From NCBI RefSeq assembly GCF_019278565.1, contig NZ_CP058988.1, positions 4,216,001 to 4,280,000 on the forward strand: a stretch of DNA of 64,000 nucleotides. Reading direction: 5' to 3'. Below the pieces are notes generated by a model that saw nothing but the letters and a program-made list of their open reading frames with translations, had not been told where the DNA came from and made no database searches. The translations under genes and the position numbers were made by a program. The DNA is from Cellulophaga sp. HaHa_2_95. Lineage in GTDB: Bacteria; Bacteroidota; Bacteroidia; Flavobacteriales; Flavobacteriaceae. Below, piece by piece: positions 19,296 to 28,163 of this stretch (position 1 is its first letter; the number at the start of each line of letters is the position of its first letter).

Positions 19296-20060
19296 ATGAA
19301 AGAAGAGTTAATCACGGAAGGCAAATACAAGTACGTTGAAGTAGGCGAAGGCACTCCAATAATCGTTTTACATGGATTAATGGGGGGATTAAGTAATTTT
19401 GAGGGAGTCATGAATTACTTCCCCAATAAAGGATATAAAATACTTGTTCCTGAATTACCTATTTATGACAAACCCCTTTTAAAAACTACCGTAAAAAGTT
19501 TTGCAAAATTTGTTGATGATTTCATAAAGTATAAAGGCTTAAAAGATGTCATCCTTTTAGGTAATTCTTTAGGTGGTCATATAGGATTATTACATACTAA
19601 ATTATTCCCTAAAAACGTAAAAGCACTAATAATTACCGGAAGCTCTGGATTGTACGAAAGTGCCATGGGAGACGGGTATCCACGTAGAGGTGATTACGAA
19701 TTTATAAAGAAAAAAGCACAAGATGTTTTTTACGATCCTGCGGTAGCAACCCCAGAAATTGTCGATGAAGTTTTTGCTACGGTTAACGACCGTATAAAAT
19801 TGGTCAAAACTTTGGCAATTGCAAAAAGCGCCATACGTCATAACATGGCCAAAGATTTACCTAAAATGAGTACGCCAACGTGTATTATTTGGGGTAAAAA
19901 CGACAACGTTACTCCACCAGATGTTGCTGTAGATTTTCATAAATTATTACCAGATTCAGATTTATTTTGGATAGATAAATGTGGCCATGCAGCAATGATG
20001 GAACATCCTGATGAATTTAATACGATATTAGAAGCTTGGCTTAAAGCCCGTAAGCTCTAA
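19296..20060 (+). CDS. Alpha/beta hydrolase
   Basis: A 254-residue alpha/beta-hydrolase fold protein. The oxyanion-hole motif is VLHGLMGG near the N-terminus. The nucleophile elbow is LLGNSLGGHIG, the acid is probably the Asp in WGKNDNVTP, and the catalytic His lies in DKCGHAAMMEHP. The substrate cannot be told. I choose ATG 19296 because the family normally starts close to this point and a promoter-like TATATTTG lies at 19263; an in-frame ATG at 19215 would add 27 residues unlike any hydrolase start. It is followed 16 bp later by engB on the same strand. Confidence 0.9.
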   Translation: MKEELITEGKYKYVEVGEGTPIIVLHGLMGGLSNFEGVMNYFPNKGYKILVPELPIYDKPLLKTTVKSFAKFVDDFIKYKGLKDVILLGNSLGGHIGLLHTKLFPKNVKALIITGSSGLYESAMGDGYPRRGDYEFIKKKAQDVFYDPAVATPEIVDEVFATVNDRIKLVKTLAIAKSAIRHNMAKDLPKMSTPTCIIWGKNDNVTPPDVAVDFHKLLPDSDLFWIDKCGHAAMMEHPDEFNTILEAWLKARKL

Positions 20061-20076
20061 TACAAAAAAACAATCC

Positions 20077-20703
20077 ATGAAAGTAAAGTCAGCCGAGTTT
20101 GTAATGAGCAATTCTAATGTGACGAATTGTCCTAAAGAGCCTATTCCAGAATATGCTTTTATAGGGAGATCTAACGTAGGAAAGTCCTCATTAATTAATA
20201 TGCTAACCGACAAAAAGAGTTTAGCAAAAACCTCAGGAAGACCAGGAAAGACACAACTAATTAACCATTTCAAGATTAATGACAGTTGGTATTTGGTAGA
20301 TTTACCCGGTTACGGCTACGCTAGAGTTTCTAAAAGAGACAAAAAAACCTTTCAGAGGTATATTACCGATTACTTCTTAGAACGAAAGCAATTAGTTTCT
20401 GCTTTTGTCCTTGTAGATATACGTCATGAACCACAAAAAGTAGATTTAGAATTTCTAGAGTGGATGGGCGAAAACCAGATCCCGTTTTCTATCATTTTTA
20501 CCAAGGCCGATAAATTAAAGCCGAACGTAATTGAAAAAAATGTTCAAACGTACATTGATCATTTACTAGAAAGTTTGTGGGTAGAAGCACCTAAATACTT
20601 TATTACTTCTGCCTCAAAAAATATTGGGCAAGACGAAGTCCTAAATTACATTGATCTTATGAATGAAAATTTCGAAAAAGATAATTGGGCGGATTTTATC
20701 TAA
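20077..20703 (+). CDS. engB: Ribosome biogenesis GTPase EngB/YsxC
   Basis: A 208-residue TrmE-Era-EngA-EngB family GTPase required for assembly of the large ribosomal subunit. G1 is GRSNVGKSSLIN, G2/switch I contains SGRPGKTQLINHF, G3 is DLPGYGYA, G4 is TKADKL and G5 is SASK. Length and motifs are normal. It lies 16 bp after the hydrolase gene and its end faces a minus-strand gene 6 bp away with no clear terminator between. Confidence 0.96.
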   Translation: MKVKSAEFVMSNSNVTNCPKEPIPEYAFIGRSNVGKSSLINMLTDKKSLAKTSGRPGKTQLINHFKINDSWYLVDLPGYGYARVSKRDKKTFQRYITDYFLERKQLVSAFVLVDIRHEPQKVDLEFLEWMGENQIPFSIIFTKADKLKPNVIEKNVQTYIDHLLESLWVEAPKYFITSASKNIGQDEVLNYIDLMNENFEKDNWADFI

Positions 20704-20709
20704 TGCACA

Positions 20710-21087
20710 TTAATTTAAAGTAGCTAAAACTTCACTCATTAAGCTTTCCACATTTTCTAGAGAATTCATTTTATCCGTTGTTATTACCACCTCAAAATCT
20801 TCGTGGGTTTCTGCAAGTACAATGGGAAACGTATACTTAGCATCGAATTTAGAACTGTACATTTTCAAAAATTCATCCTTATGAAGAAATTCCATTGGAG
20901 TAGTTGATTGCGCTCTAAATTTTCTCCAAATCTTATTCTCTGTGAAAATACCAAAAGTAATATCGCACAAACTACATTCATACGTACTTGGACTAAAAAT
21001 TTTATGGGCCGTATCTAATACTGCATTGTGTGTTCCTGAATTTGCATTATAAATAAAAATCAACTTTTCTACATTTACCTTTTCCAT
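20710..21087 (-). CDS. Conserved hypothetical protein
   Basis: A 125-residue cytoplasmic protein that I do not recognise with confidence. It starts KLIFIYNANSGTHNAVLDTAHK, then has a cysteine pair in ECSLCDITFG, and IWRKFRAQST follows. No signal peptide or membrane segment is present. No complete nucleotide-binding loop is seen, so a GTPase label would not be justified. It lies convergent with engB and divergent (44 bp) from the metallo-beta-lactamase gene. Confidence 0.6.
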   Translation of the reverse strand: MEKVNVEKLIFIYNANSGTHNAVLDTAHKIFSPSTYECSLCDITFGIFTENKIWRKFRAQSTTPMEFLHKDEFLKMYSSKFDAKYTFPIVLAETHEDFEVVITTDKMNSLENVESLMSEVLATLN

Positions 21088-21131
21088 ACCACTACATCAT
21101 CTTATCTTTAGCCTAGCTTCACCACGTTATC

Positions 21132-21866
21132 ATGAAAAACACTAGACTAGTTATTCTATCGCTACTTCTACTCTTTATTACAGGTTGTAAGTCTCCAAAA
21201 AATGCTGTTGCTTACAGCTCCGACACATTAAAATTAATTCCGCTATCCAAAAATGCCTTTCAACATATTACCTACCTGAATACTAATGATTACGGAAAAG
21301 TTGCCTGCAACGGACTTGTAGTCATACACAATAATGAAGCCATAATTTTTGACACCCCAACTTCTAATGCTGTAAGTACCGAATTAATACGTTGGATTAC
21401 TGAAATTAAAAAAAGTAGTATCAAGGCCGTAGTGGTAAATCATTTTCATGAAGATTGCCTAGGTGGCCTAACTGCTTTTCACGACATAGACATTCCTTCT
21501 TATGGGAACACGCAAACATTAGCCTTATCAAAAGAGAAAAACCTTGTAACTCCGAAATATGGTTTTGAATCCGAAATAACATTAAAAGTTGGGGAACTAG
21601 AGGTAATGAACCGCCATTTTGGCGAGGCGCATACCGCTGATAATATCGTGAGCTATATACCTAGTGAAGCATTACTTTTTGGCGGTTGCATGGTTAAAAG
21701 TTTGAATGCCACTAAAGGATATACTGGCGATGCCAACCTTAAGAAGTGGAGCAATACAATCCAAAAGATTAAAGAGGAGTATCCTGATGTAAAACTAATA
21801 ATTCCTGGTCACGGAGATGCCGGTGGCCAGGAATTATTAGATTATACTATTGAACTATTTAAATAA
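21132..21866 (+). CDS. Subclass B1 metallo-beta-lactamase-like lipoprotein
   Basis: A 244-residue zinc hydrolase. The signal peptide ends in a lipobox (FITGC, Cys19), so it is probably a periplasmic lipoprotein. All zinc ligands of subclass B1 enzymes are present: HFHED gives H104, H106 and D108 (standard 116, 118, 120), GEAHTADN gives H167 (196), FGGCMVK gives C186 (221) with K189 (224), and IPGHGD gives H227 (263). The Cys ligand separates it from glyoxalase II-type hydrolases. The residue at standard position 233, Asn in many B1 enzymes, appears to be Tyr197 (KGYTGD). Length is normal. B1 enzymes hydrolyse penicillins and carbapenems; activity here is an inference. No mobile element is nearby, so it looks chromosomal and native. 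Confidence 0.88.
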   Translation: MKNTRLVILSLLLLFITGCKSPKNAVAYSSDTLKLIPLSKNAFQHITYLNTNDYGKVACNGLVVIHNNEAIIFDTPTSNAVSTELIRWITEIKKSSIKAVVVNHFHEDCLGGLTAFHDIDIPSYGNTQTLALSKEKNLVTPKYGFESEITLKVGELEVMNRHFGEAHTADNIVSYIPSEALLFGGCMVKSLNATKGYTGDANLKKWSNTIQKIKEEYPDVKLIIPGHGDAGGQELLDYTIELFK

Positions 21867-21868
21867 AC

Positions 21869-22204
21869 TTATTTTTTGAGCTCTAATTTTTCCGCAAAAT
21901 AATCGCAAAAATCTTTCATAGTAGCCGTCATTTTTTCGTCTTGAGTAGCTTTCATAAACGTATCTGATAAAGATACTAAGGTTTGATGAAAAAATGTTTT
22001 CATTTCATCTACAGGCATATCCTTAGTCCATAAATCTATTTTTAACGATTCTTGGTTTTTACTATCCCAAACAGATAACAACATTGCTTTTGCTTCTTCA
22101 TTATCTATGCCTCCATCTTCAGCAGACCAATTAAGTTCTTCTGGCACTCTGTTTTCGTCTAAACCTACACGTAATGTTATTTCTGAGGTATGTAATTTTG
22201 CCAT
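21869..22204 (-). CDS. gldC: Gliding motility protein GldC
   Basis: A 111-residue protein matching GldC, with the characteristic KLHTSEITLRVGLDENRVPE start and DGGIDNEEAKAMLLSVWD. GldC is a small soluble protein linked to Bacteroidota gliding motility; in Flavobacterium johnsoniae it assists but is not essential. The gene begins one base inside the end of gldB (shared base at 22204), so the two form an operon. Its end is 2 bp from the convergent metallo-beta-lactamase gene. Confidence 0.93.
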   Translation of the reverse strand: MAKLHTSEITLRVGLDENRVPEELNWSAEDGGIDNEEAKAMLLSVWDSKNQESLKIDLWTKDMPVDEMKTFFHQTLVSLSDTFMKATQDEKMTATMKDFCDYFAEKLELKK

Positions 22205-23169
22205 TATTTTCTAGGTTTGTAATTTGATTTATTAAAAATTTCTTCTGTAGGGATTGCCAATAACTGTTGTACAGTGACATCATTATTTTTCATGAAGGCA
22301 CGTACAATTTGCCAACCTACATATTGCCCAATTCTCCCAGGAGATTCATTATCTAACTCTAATTGAAATTTAGAAAATGGAGCAGGATCTATAAATCTAG
22401 GCTGCAATTGCTTTTCGGTACTATACAAAAGTTCTCGCTCCACAAAATAGCGCCAGATCTGTTCTTCATTAGCTTCTGCCCATTCTAACTGTTCTTGCGT
22501 ATACCCTATACGCTGCGCCTCTGATTTAAAAGGTATTAATTTGTCTTTTAAATAAAGTTCTTTACCGAAATAAATGAGCTGATCTAAAAAAGTTCTTCCT
22601 TTTTGACGAGGCATTACTGCAGCACTAAATTCTGAAGCTACATCACTAACAATATACTGCTTATCTAATCCTGCAGAAATATAATTCTGAAATCCTTTAT
22701 AAAATTTATGATCCTTGCCTAAATAATTATCCAAACCAATTAGCAACAGGGTATCTGCTAAAATAACGCGACTCCCATAACTAACATCAGATGTTAGAGT
22801 AACCACTCTTGGAGTTGGAAATTTTGGAAAGTAATATTTTATATGCTGAAACAAACGCGTTAACTCCTCTGTTTCCGAATCAAACTTAGGAAATACCTTC
22901 TCTACCTCTGTATTCAATTCTATTTGAATAGTATCCTGCAATTTTAATAACCAAACGCTGTCTGTGTATTGCTGAGGAAATAAATAAGGGTATTTAGCCT
23001 TGGTTACATTTAAATTTTCAATGGTTGTTTTTGCAAACTCCTGATCAAAGCGGTCTACCTGAACATCAACCTTTATTTTATCAATCTCTTGAGCTACCTT
23101 ATCTTCTTCCTCACAATTGTAAAAAAAGAAAGACGAAACTAGTAAAAGAGCAAAAATTAACTTCTTCAT
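22204..23169 (-). CDS. gldB: Gliding motility lipoprotein GldB
   Basis: A 321-residue lipoprotein: signal peptide with FFFYNC (Cys19) followed by an acidic EEEDK stretch, then VDVQVDRFDQEFA, FPKFPTPRVVTLTSDVSYGSR and VMPRQKGRTFLDQLIYFGKELY, which match GldB over the full length. GldB is essential for gliding and for the associated type IX secretion machinery in F. johnsoniae. It sits upstream of gldC and divergent from nadE, an arrangement also known from other flavobacteria. A TAACTTTG element lies upstream. Confidence 0.95.
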   Translation of the reverse strand: MKKLIFALLLVSSFFFYNCEEEDKVAQEIDKIKVDVQVDRFDQEFAKTTIENLNVTKAKYPYLFPQQYTDSVWLLKLQDTIQIELNTEVEKVFPKFDSETEELTRLFQHIKYYFPKFPTPRVVTLTSDVSYGSRVILADTLLLIGLDNYLGKDHKFYKGFQNYISAGLDKQYIVSDVASEFSAAVMPRQKGRTFLDQLIYFGKELYLKDKLIPFKSEAQRIGYTQEQLEWAEANEEQIWRYFVERELLYSTEKQLQPRFIDPAPFSKFQLELDNESPGRIGQYVGWQIVRAFMKNNDVTVQQLLAIPTEEIFNKSNYKPRK

Positions 23170-23226
23170 ATAAAGTAATTTCTATTAAGTTTTATTTATT
23201 AGTACTTAGGTTTTATTTTTACGAAG

Positions 23227-23234
23227 CAAAGTTA
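23227..23234 (-). promoter_or_regulatory. -7 element upstream of gldB
   Basis: The minus strand reads TAACTTTG, an exact TAnnTTTG match, 58 bp before the gldB ATG. No TTG lies at normal spacing, so only half the promoter is supported. Confidence 0.4.
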
Positions 23235-23262
23235 ATTGTTTTCAACTTAAAAAAATAGCCCA

Positions 23263-24051
23263 ATGCAAACTGAAAAAGTAATAAATCACATCGTAGACTG
23301 GTTAAAAGATTATGCAACAAAAGCTAATATGAAAGGATTTGTCATTGGCATATCTGGCGGAATAGATTCTGCTATAACTTCTACCTTATGTGCAAGAACA
23401 GGATTAGATTTACTTTGCTTAGAAATGCCCATTCACCAAGCAGCAAACCAAGTAGGTAGAGCAGAAAGGCATATCGCATGGTTACAAGAGAATTTTAGTA
23501 ATGTAAAAAAACAAGAAGTAAACCTCACCCCTGTATTTGACAGTTTAATAGCTGCAATGCCAGGAGTAGAAAACGAAGAAGAACGTTTTATGTCTTTAGC
23601 AAATACGCGCGCTAGATTACGAATGACCTGCTTATACTATTTTGCAGCCCTTGAATCTTACTTGGTAGCGGGCACCGGAAATAAGGTGGAAGACTTCGGC
23701 GTAGGATTTTACACCAAGTATGGAGATGGCGGGGTAGACTTGAGTCCGATTGCCGATTTATTAAAAACTGAAGTTTGGGAAATTGCTAAAGCTTTAGGTG
23801 TTAATGAAGAAATTATCAATGCCGCTCCCACTGACGGACTCTGGGGAGATGACCGTACTGATGAAGACCAAATTGGAGCTTCGTACCCTGAACTAGAATG
23901 GGCCATGGAAATGGTGGATAAAGGCAAAACAGTGGATGATTTTTCAGGACGTCAAAAAGAGGTATTTAGCATTTACAAAAGGTTTAATACCGCTAACAGA
24001 CATAAAATGGTTCCCATCCCCGTTTGTGAGATTCCTAAGACATTAAAATAA
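23263..24051 (+). CDS. nadE: NH3-dependent NAD+ synthetase
   Basis: A 262-residue ATP-pyrophosphatase family enzyme that amidates deamido-NAD with ammonia, the last step of NAD synthesis. The PP-loop is GISGGIDSAITS near residue 30. Further motifs are ANTRARLRMTCLYYFA, VAGTGNKVEDFGVGFYTKYGDGGVD and PTDGLWGDDRTDEDQIGASY. There is no N-terminal glutaminase domain, so it depends on free ammonia. It is divergent from gldB with 93 bp between the starts. Confidence 0.96.
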   Translation: MQTEKVINHIVDWLKDYATKANMKGFVIGISGGIDSAITSTLCARTGLDLLCLEMPIHQAANQVGRAERHIAWLQENFSNVKKQEVNLTPVFDSLIAAMPGVENEEERFMSLANTRARLRMTCLYYFAALESYLVAGTGNKVEDFGVGFYTKYGDGGVDLSPIADLLKTEVWEIAKALGVNEEIINAAPTDGLWGDDRTDEDQIGASYPELEWAMEMVDKGKTVDDFSGRQKEVFSIYKRFNTANRHKMVPIPVCEIPKTLK

Positions 24052-24213
24052 CCACTCACCTTAAAATCAAGTGAATAAAACGAAAAAATAAGGTGGTTTC
24101 ATAAAAAAAAATGAAATTTACACTAGAAATCAGATAAATAAACTTTACATTGCATGTCAGAAATTATTGGCTTTTAGGTGTAATAAGTTGAAAATCAATA
24201 AAAAAAAAGGAAC

Positions 24214-24843
24214 ATGATTAAAGTATTAATTGCTGATAACCATCCAGTTGTAAGAGCAGGTATCAAGTTTGTTTTAGATACAGCATCAGATTTTGAGGTT
24301 ATTGCAGATGTCGCAACGACAACCGAATTGTTTGAAAAATTAGAGACAATTAGCCCAGATGTAGTAATGCTAGAGATGGACATACCTGAGATTAACGGTA
24401 TTGCTACTTTAAGAAAAGTTAAGGCTGAGTATCCTGATGTCAAAGTTCTTATCTATAGTGGCCAATCTGAAGATGTGTATGCATTAAGCACCATCAGAGC
24501 AGGTGCCTATGGTTATTTATCTAAGACCGCTGATTTAGACTATATTATTTCTGCTGTAAGAAAAGTAAGTAAAGGTGATATGTTCATTACAAATGAACTT
24601 GCACAAAGACTTGCCTTTGATGAGGGCACAAAAAAGCCAAGAAGATTTTTCAGAAAACTATCTACAAGAGAAGTTGAAGTTTTAAAAATGTTGGCTAGTG
24701 GTAAACGCAACAAAGACGTTGCTATTGGTTTAAACTTAAATGAAAAAACAGTAAGTACCTACAAAGCACGTTTAATGCGTAAGCTTAACGTAGACAACTT
24801 AGTAGATTTATTACAACAAGCAAAAGCCTTAGAATTATATTAA
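24214..24843 (+). CDS. LuxR/FixJ-type response regulator with Glu at the phosphoacceptor site
   Basis: A 209-residue protein with an N-terminal receiver domain (residues 1-120) and a C-terminal LuxR-type helix-turn-helix (about 145-205, LSTREVEVLKMLASGKRNKDVA). The receiver is atypical. The residue aligning with the phosphorylated Asp is Glu54 (MLEMDIPEINGI), and the acidic pair at the start is Asp8-Asn9 (IADNHPVVR). Lys105 (YLSKTA) and Ser82 (IYSGQS) are kept. A Glu at this place often mimics phosphorylation, so the protein may be active without a kinase; no kinase gene is near. A purine-rich AAAAGGAAC precedes the ATG. Confidence 0.92.
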   Translation: MIKVLIADNHPVVRAGIKFVLDTASDFEVIADVATTTELFEKLETISPDVVMLEMDIPEINGIATLRKVKAEYPDVKVLIYSGQSEDVYALSTIRAGAYGYLSKTADLDYIISAVRKVSKGDMFITNELAQRLAFDEGTKKPRRFFRKLSTREVEVLKMLASGKRNKDVAIGLNLNEKTVSTYKARLMRKLNVDNLVDLLQQAKALELY

Positions 24844-24857
24844 TTCTACGCCATTAT

Positions 24858-24896
24858 AAAATAGAAAAGCCTAGCAATGCTAGGCTTTTCTATTTT
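24858..24896. terminator. Bidirectional terminator between the response regulator and dnaG
   Basis: Perfect 17-bp arms around a 5-nt loop (GCCTAG/CTAGGC core flanked by AAAATAGAAAA and TTTTCTATTTT). It lies between convergent genes, and the A- and T-rich flanks serve both strands. Confidence 0.85.
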
Positions 24897-24909
24897 AAAC
24901 ATTTTTCTT

Positions 24910-26895
24910 TTAAGACAATACTCTATTTAGTTTCTTATTCAAGAGCGTATTCAAGTGAATGTAATTCATAATCTCTTCAAGAATTTCTCTATGATCATTT
25001 TCAGCCTTTGTGGTTTCATTCTGCAAGGCATTAATTCTACGCTTAATTAAAAAGCAACGCAAGGTAAGTATCGTTTCATTCGTTAATTGCGCTATAGTTA
25101 CTTCTTTTTCCTTCGGATAAATCTCTTTACGTGCCCAATCATGTAAAACATACTTTTCTTCCTCCATTAAAATAGAAGATATCTCAGACACCATTTCCTG
25201 ATCTAGCGGTGCTATAAAAGTATTGATACTAAATTTCTCATTCTCATTGAGCTCTTGAATTAATTTTCCGTAGATATTTTTAAACTTCTCATTACTCAAT
25301 TCTATCTCATCATCCTGTAGGTCTAGAAATATTTTCTCGTAAACTTTTGCTTCAATTTTTTCTGGCTCAAGTTCTAAATCTCCTTTTTCGTTTTCTTTTA
25401 AAATAAGATCTTCAAACTCTTGCGGAGAGTTCCCATACAACAACAATATTTCAATGATTTTTCGTTCTAATTCAAATTGAACATCCACCTTCTGTCCAAC
25501 TTCTTCGTTTTTTACTACATTAAAAACTTGCTCTTTCTTTTCTACTTTCGCTTTCTTTTGCGTGTCAGAAACATCTTTTTTATCAATTTGAGCTAACGTA
25601 TTAAAAAGTACCGCTTCAGAGATGTTCATAATCTGAGCACACTCTTGAATGTATATTTCTTTTTGAATACGATCCGGAATTTTTGAGATACTATGTACAA
25701 TGTCACGTACGGTATCTGCTCTCTTCACAGGATCACTCTCTGCATCTTGCATCAACAAAGAAGCCTTGAACTGTATAAAGTCTTTTGAATTAGTATTTAA
25801 ATACTCTAAAACCTCCTCTAAACTATTATTTTTCGCAAAACTGTCTGGATCCTCACCCTCAGGAAAAGAACAGACTTTTACATTCATTCCTTGCTCTAGA
25901 ATTAAATCAATTCCCCGTAAGGAAGCTCGTAGTCCTGCAGCATCACCATCAAATAAAACCGTAATATTTTTAGTTAGCCTATTAATTAATCGAATTTGCT
26001 CTGGAGTTAATGCGGTTCCACTAGACGCTACCACATTCTCTATTCCGCGTTGGTGAAACTGAATAACATCTGTATAGCCTTCTACCAAATAACAATTATC
26101 TTCTTTGGCGATAGCTTGTTTTGCATGGTAAATACCATACAACACCTTGCTCTTGTGGTAAATATCACTCTCTGGAGAGTTTAAGTATTTGGCTGCTTTC
26201 TTATCATTAGTTAAAATACGTCCGCCAAAACCTAGTACACGACCACTTAAGGATTGAATAGGAAACATGACACGCGCCTTAAAACGGTCAAATTTTCGAG
26301 AATTTGCCGGATTAGCCACATCTTCTTTTACAATGGTTAGCCCCGTATCTGACAAATACTTTATTTGATATCCTTTTTCTAATGCTGCATTGGTAAAAGA
26401 ATCCCAATTATCTAAACAATATCCTAAGGCAAATTTTTTGATGGTCTCATCTGTAAAACCACGCTCTTTAAAATAAGAAAGACCTATCGCCTTTCCTAAT
26501 TCAGTATTCCAAAGTATATCTGTAAAGTATTTCTGCGCGTATTCTGAAACCAAGTACATACTCTCTCTTTCATTGGCCTGTTCCTTCTGCTCATTACTTT
26601 GCTCTGTCTCTTCTATCTCTATATTATACTTTTTAGCTAAGTGTTTAATAGCCTCTGGATAGGTAAAATGTTCATGCTCCATTAAAAAGGCAACTACATT
26701 TCCTCCTTTACCACTACTAAAATCTTTCCATATTTGTTTTACAGGGCTTACCATAAAACTAGGAGACCTCTCATCTGTAAACGGACTCAACCCTTTAAAG
26801 TTAGACCCAGATTTTTTGAGCTGCACATAATCGCCAATAACCTCCTCTAAACGAGCAGTTTCATACACTTTATCAATCGTGGATTTTGATATCAA
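24910..26895 (-). CDS. dnaG: DNA primase DnaG with degenerate zinc-binding domain
   Basis: A 661-residue primase. The N-terminal domain (residues 1-100) aligns with the CHC2 zinc-ribbon, but the four zinc ligands are replaced: C-P-F-H has become SPFT (Ser37, Thr40) and the later C-x2-C positions are Asp58 and Ser61 (WKDFSSGKGG). The catalytic Toprim domain is intact: VEGYTDVIQFHQ, SSGTALTPEQIRLI and LFDGDAAGLRASLRG. The C-terminal third is the helicase-interaction region. The frame begins with TTG at 26895. No ATG lies upstream before an in-frame stop, and the first residues align with normal primase starts, so TTG is the likely start codon. Confidence 0.96.
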   Translation of the reverse strand: MISKSTIDKVYETARLEEVIGDYVQLKKSGSNFKGLSPFTDERSPSFMVSPVKQIWKDFSSGKGGNVVAFLMEHEHFTYPEAIKHLAKKYNIEIEETEQSNEQKEQANERESMYLVSEYAQKYFTDILWNTELGKAIGLSYFKERGFTDETIKKFALGYCLDNWDSFTNAALEKGYQIKYLSDTGLTIVKEDVANPANSRKFDRFKARVMFPIQSLSGRVLGFGGRILTNDKKAAKYLNSPESDIYHKSKVLYGIYHAKQAIAKEDNCYLVEGYTDVIQFHQRGIENVVASSGTALTPEQIRLINRLTKNITVLFDGDAAGLRASLRGIDLILEQGMNVKVCSFPEGEDPDSFAKNNSLEEVLEYLNTNSKDFIQFKASLLMQDAESDPVKRADTVRDIVHSISKIPDRIQKEIYIQECAQIMNISEAVLFNTLAQIDKKDVSDTQKKAKVEKKEQVFNVVKNEEVGQKVDVQFELERKIIEILLLYGNSPQEFEDLILKENEKGDLELEPEKIEAKVYEKIFLDLQDDEIELSNEKFKNIYGKLIQELNENEKFSINTFIAPLDQEMVSEISSILMEEEKYVLHDWARKEIYPKEKEVTIAQLTNETILTLRCFLIKRRINALQNETTKAENDHREILEEIMNYIHLNTLLNKKLNRVLS

Positions 26896-26936
26896 ACTCT
26901 TCTATTTTGTTTAAATTAAGATTCCTTTAGAACCCT

Positions 26937-26944
26937 CAAATATA
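26937..26944 (-). promoter_or_regulatory. -7 element upstream of dnaG
   Basis: The minus strand reads TATATTTG, an exact TAnnTTTG match, about 42 bp before the TTG start. No TTG is seen at normal spacing. Confidence 0.45.
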
Positions 26945-27082
26945 ACTATAAATATGAACCTATCACGGTTTACAGGGGTGTCAATTTTACTACATAAAGG
27001 GTTTTACACACTTCATAATTACCGCAATTTTGTATCAGAAATAATAACAAATAAATAATTAATCTTTTTAAAACTAAACATT

Positions 27083-27505
27083 ATGATCTGGGGAATTACA
27101 CTCGTATTATTAAGCATCATTGCAGTACCATCATTAATCTTATCAAAAAAACCAAACGCCAAAGAGTTATTAGAAAAAATTGAACCTTACCAAGCATGGA
27201 TTGGAATGGTATTTTGTTTTTGGGGAATTTGGGGAATTATAAGTGCTGTATTAAACATTGGATGGTTAACAGTAGCGCCAATATGGTGGATTACGTTCTT
27301 AGCTGGAAATATAGTTTCTGCTACACTAGGATTTATGTTAGGATTTGGATTGATTAACAAATACGTCCTTTCTAAAAATGAAAATGCCAAAGAGAAAGCA
27401 GATGCCATACGCGCAAAAATTGCACCGAAACAAGGAAAATTAGGCGTACTAGGTCTTATTGTTGGTGCTTGGATGATTGTTGCCTCTTTTCTTTTCGCTG
27501 TCTAA
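27083..27505 (+). CDS. Hypothetical membrane protein
   Basis: A 140-residue protein of unknown function with about four membrane segments: residues 1-20, 36-58, 61-88 and 120-140. Two short soluble stretches of similar composition ([22 protein letters not shown] and [20 protein letters not shown]) precede membrane segments and suggest an internal duplication. It is followed 32 bp later by the SIMPL-domain gene on the same strand. No transport or enzyme motif is visible. Confidence 0.65.
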   Translation: MIWGITLVLLSIIAVPSLILSKKPNAKELLEKIEPYQAWIGMVFCFWGIWGIISAVLNIGWLTVAPIWWITFLAGNIVSATLGFMLGFGLINKYVLSKNENAKEKADAIRAKIAPKQGKLGVLGLIVGAWMIVASFLFAV

Positions 27506-27537
27506 TAACACCATAAATTGCTGTAAATAAAAGCACT

Positions 27538-28143
27538 ATGAAAAAATATATTATTCAAACCTTTATTTTACTATTCACTATGACTGCAATGGCTCAAACG
27601 ACTCCACCAAGTATAAGTGTTAATGGAACAACGACATATTCCATTAAGCCGACATTTAATGCTAAAATGATTCTTAGCTTAAATAACGTGTATTACGATG
27701 CCCCTGGGATGACTTTTCCAGAATTAAAAGAAAGCTACTTCGCTGCTTTAAAAAAGCACGGTATTGACCTTAAAGCATTGAAAGAAGATAAGTTTGCTTA
27801 TGAACTCTTACGCTACGAAAAAGAAGGTACATACTTTGAATTTGAAACCAATTCTATAGAAACGCTTGAAAAATTTATTTCTATAAAAGCATTTGGGGTA
27901 TCACAATCTGATTCTAGCTTTGAGTACACCTTAACAGATGATGAAATTGCAACGTATGCAAAGGCAGCTTATGACAATGCGAAAGCAAAGGCAGAGGCTA
28001 TTGCAAAGAAAATAGATCGTAAAGTGGGCAAAGCAATATATATCCACGATAGTTCATCCAATAAAATGTCAGAGTCACTTTATTATGGCGCTGATTTCTC
28101 AAAAAGAGACTACCAAATAACGGTTTCTTTTGAATTGCTATAA
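27538..28143 (+). CDS. SIMPL-domain (DUF541) secreted protein
   Basis: A 201-residue exported protein. The signal peptide ends at about TAMAQT. The start of the mature part (PPSISVNGTTTYSIKP) and the helix AAYDNAKAKAEAIAKKIDRKVGKAIYI fit the SIMPL/DUF541 family of periplasmic or surface proteins, whose role is poorly defined. The C-terminus ends in an aromatic strand (YQITVSFELL), as is usual in this family. It shares an operon with the membrane protein upstream and is followed by a hairpin terminator. Confidence 0.75.
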   Translation: MKKYIIQTFILLFTMTAMAQTTPPSISVNGTTTYSIKPTFNAKMILSLNNVYYDAPGMTFPELKESYFAALKKHGIDLKALKEDKFAYELLRYEKEGTYFEFETNSIETLEKFISIKAFGVSQSDSSFEYTLTDDEIATYAKAAYDNAKAKAEAIAKKIDRKVGKAIYIHDSSSNKMSESLYYGADFSKRDYQITVSFELL

Positions 28144-28163
28144 ACCTTTAGTTGGTTGTTTGT

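Noticed and set aside
20710..21087. GTPase
   Set aside because: No full P-loop or other G motif is present in the 125 residues.
21132..21866. Glyoxalase II or RNase-type MBL-fold protein
   Set aside because: The Cys at standard position 221 and the B1-type spacing of ligands favour a B1 metallo-beta-lactamase.
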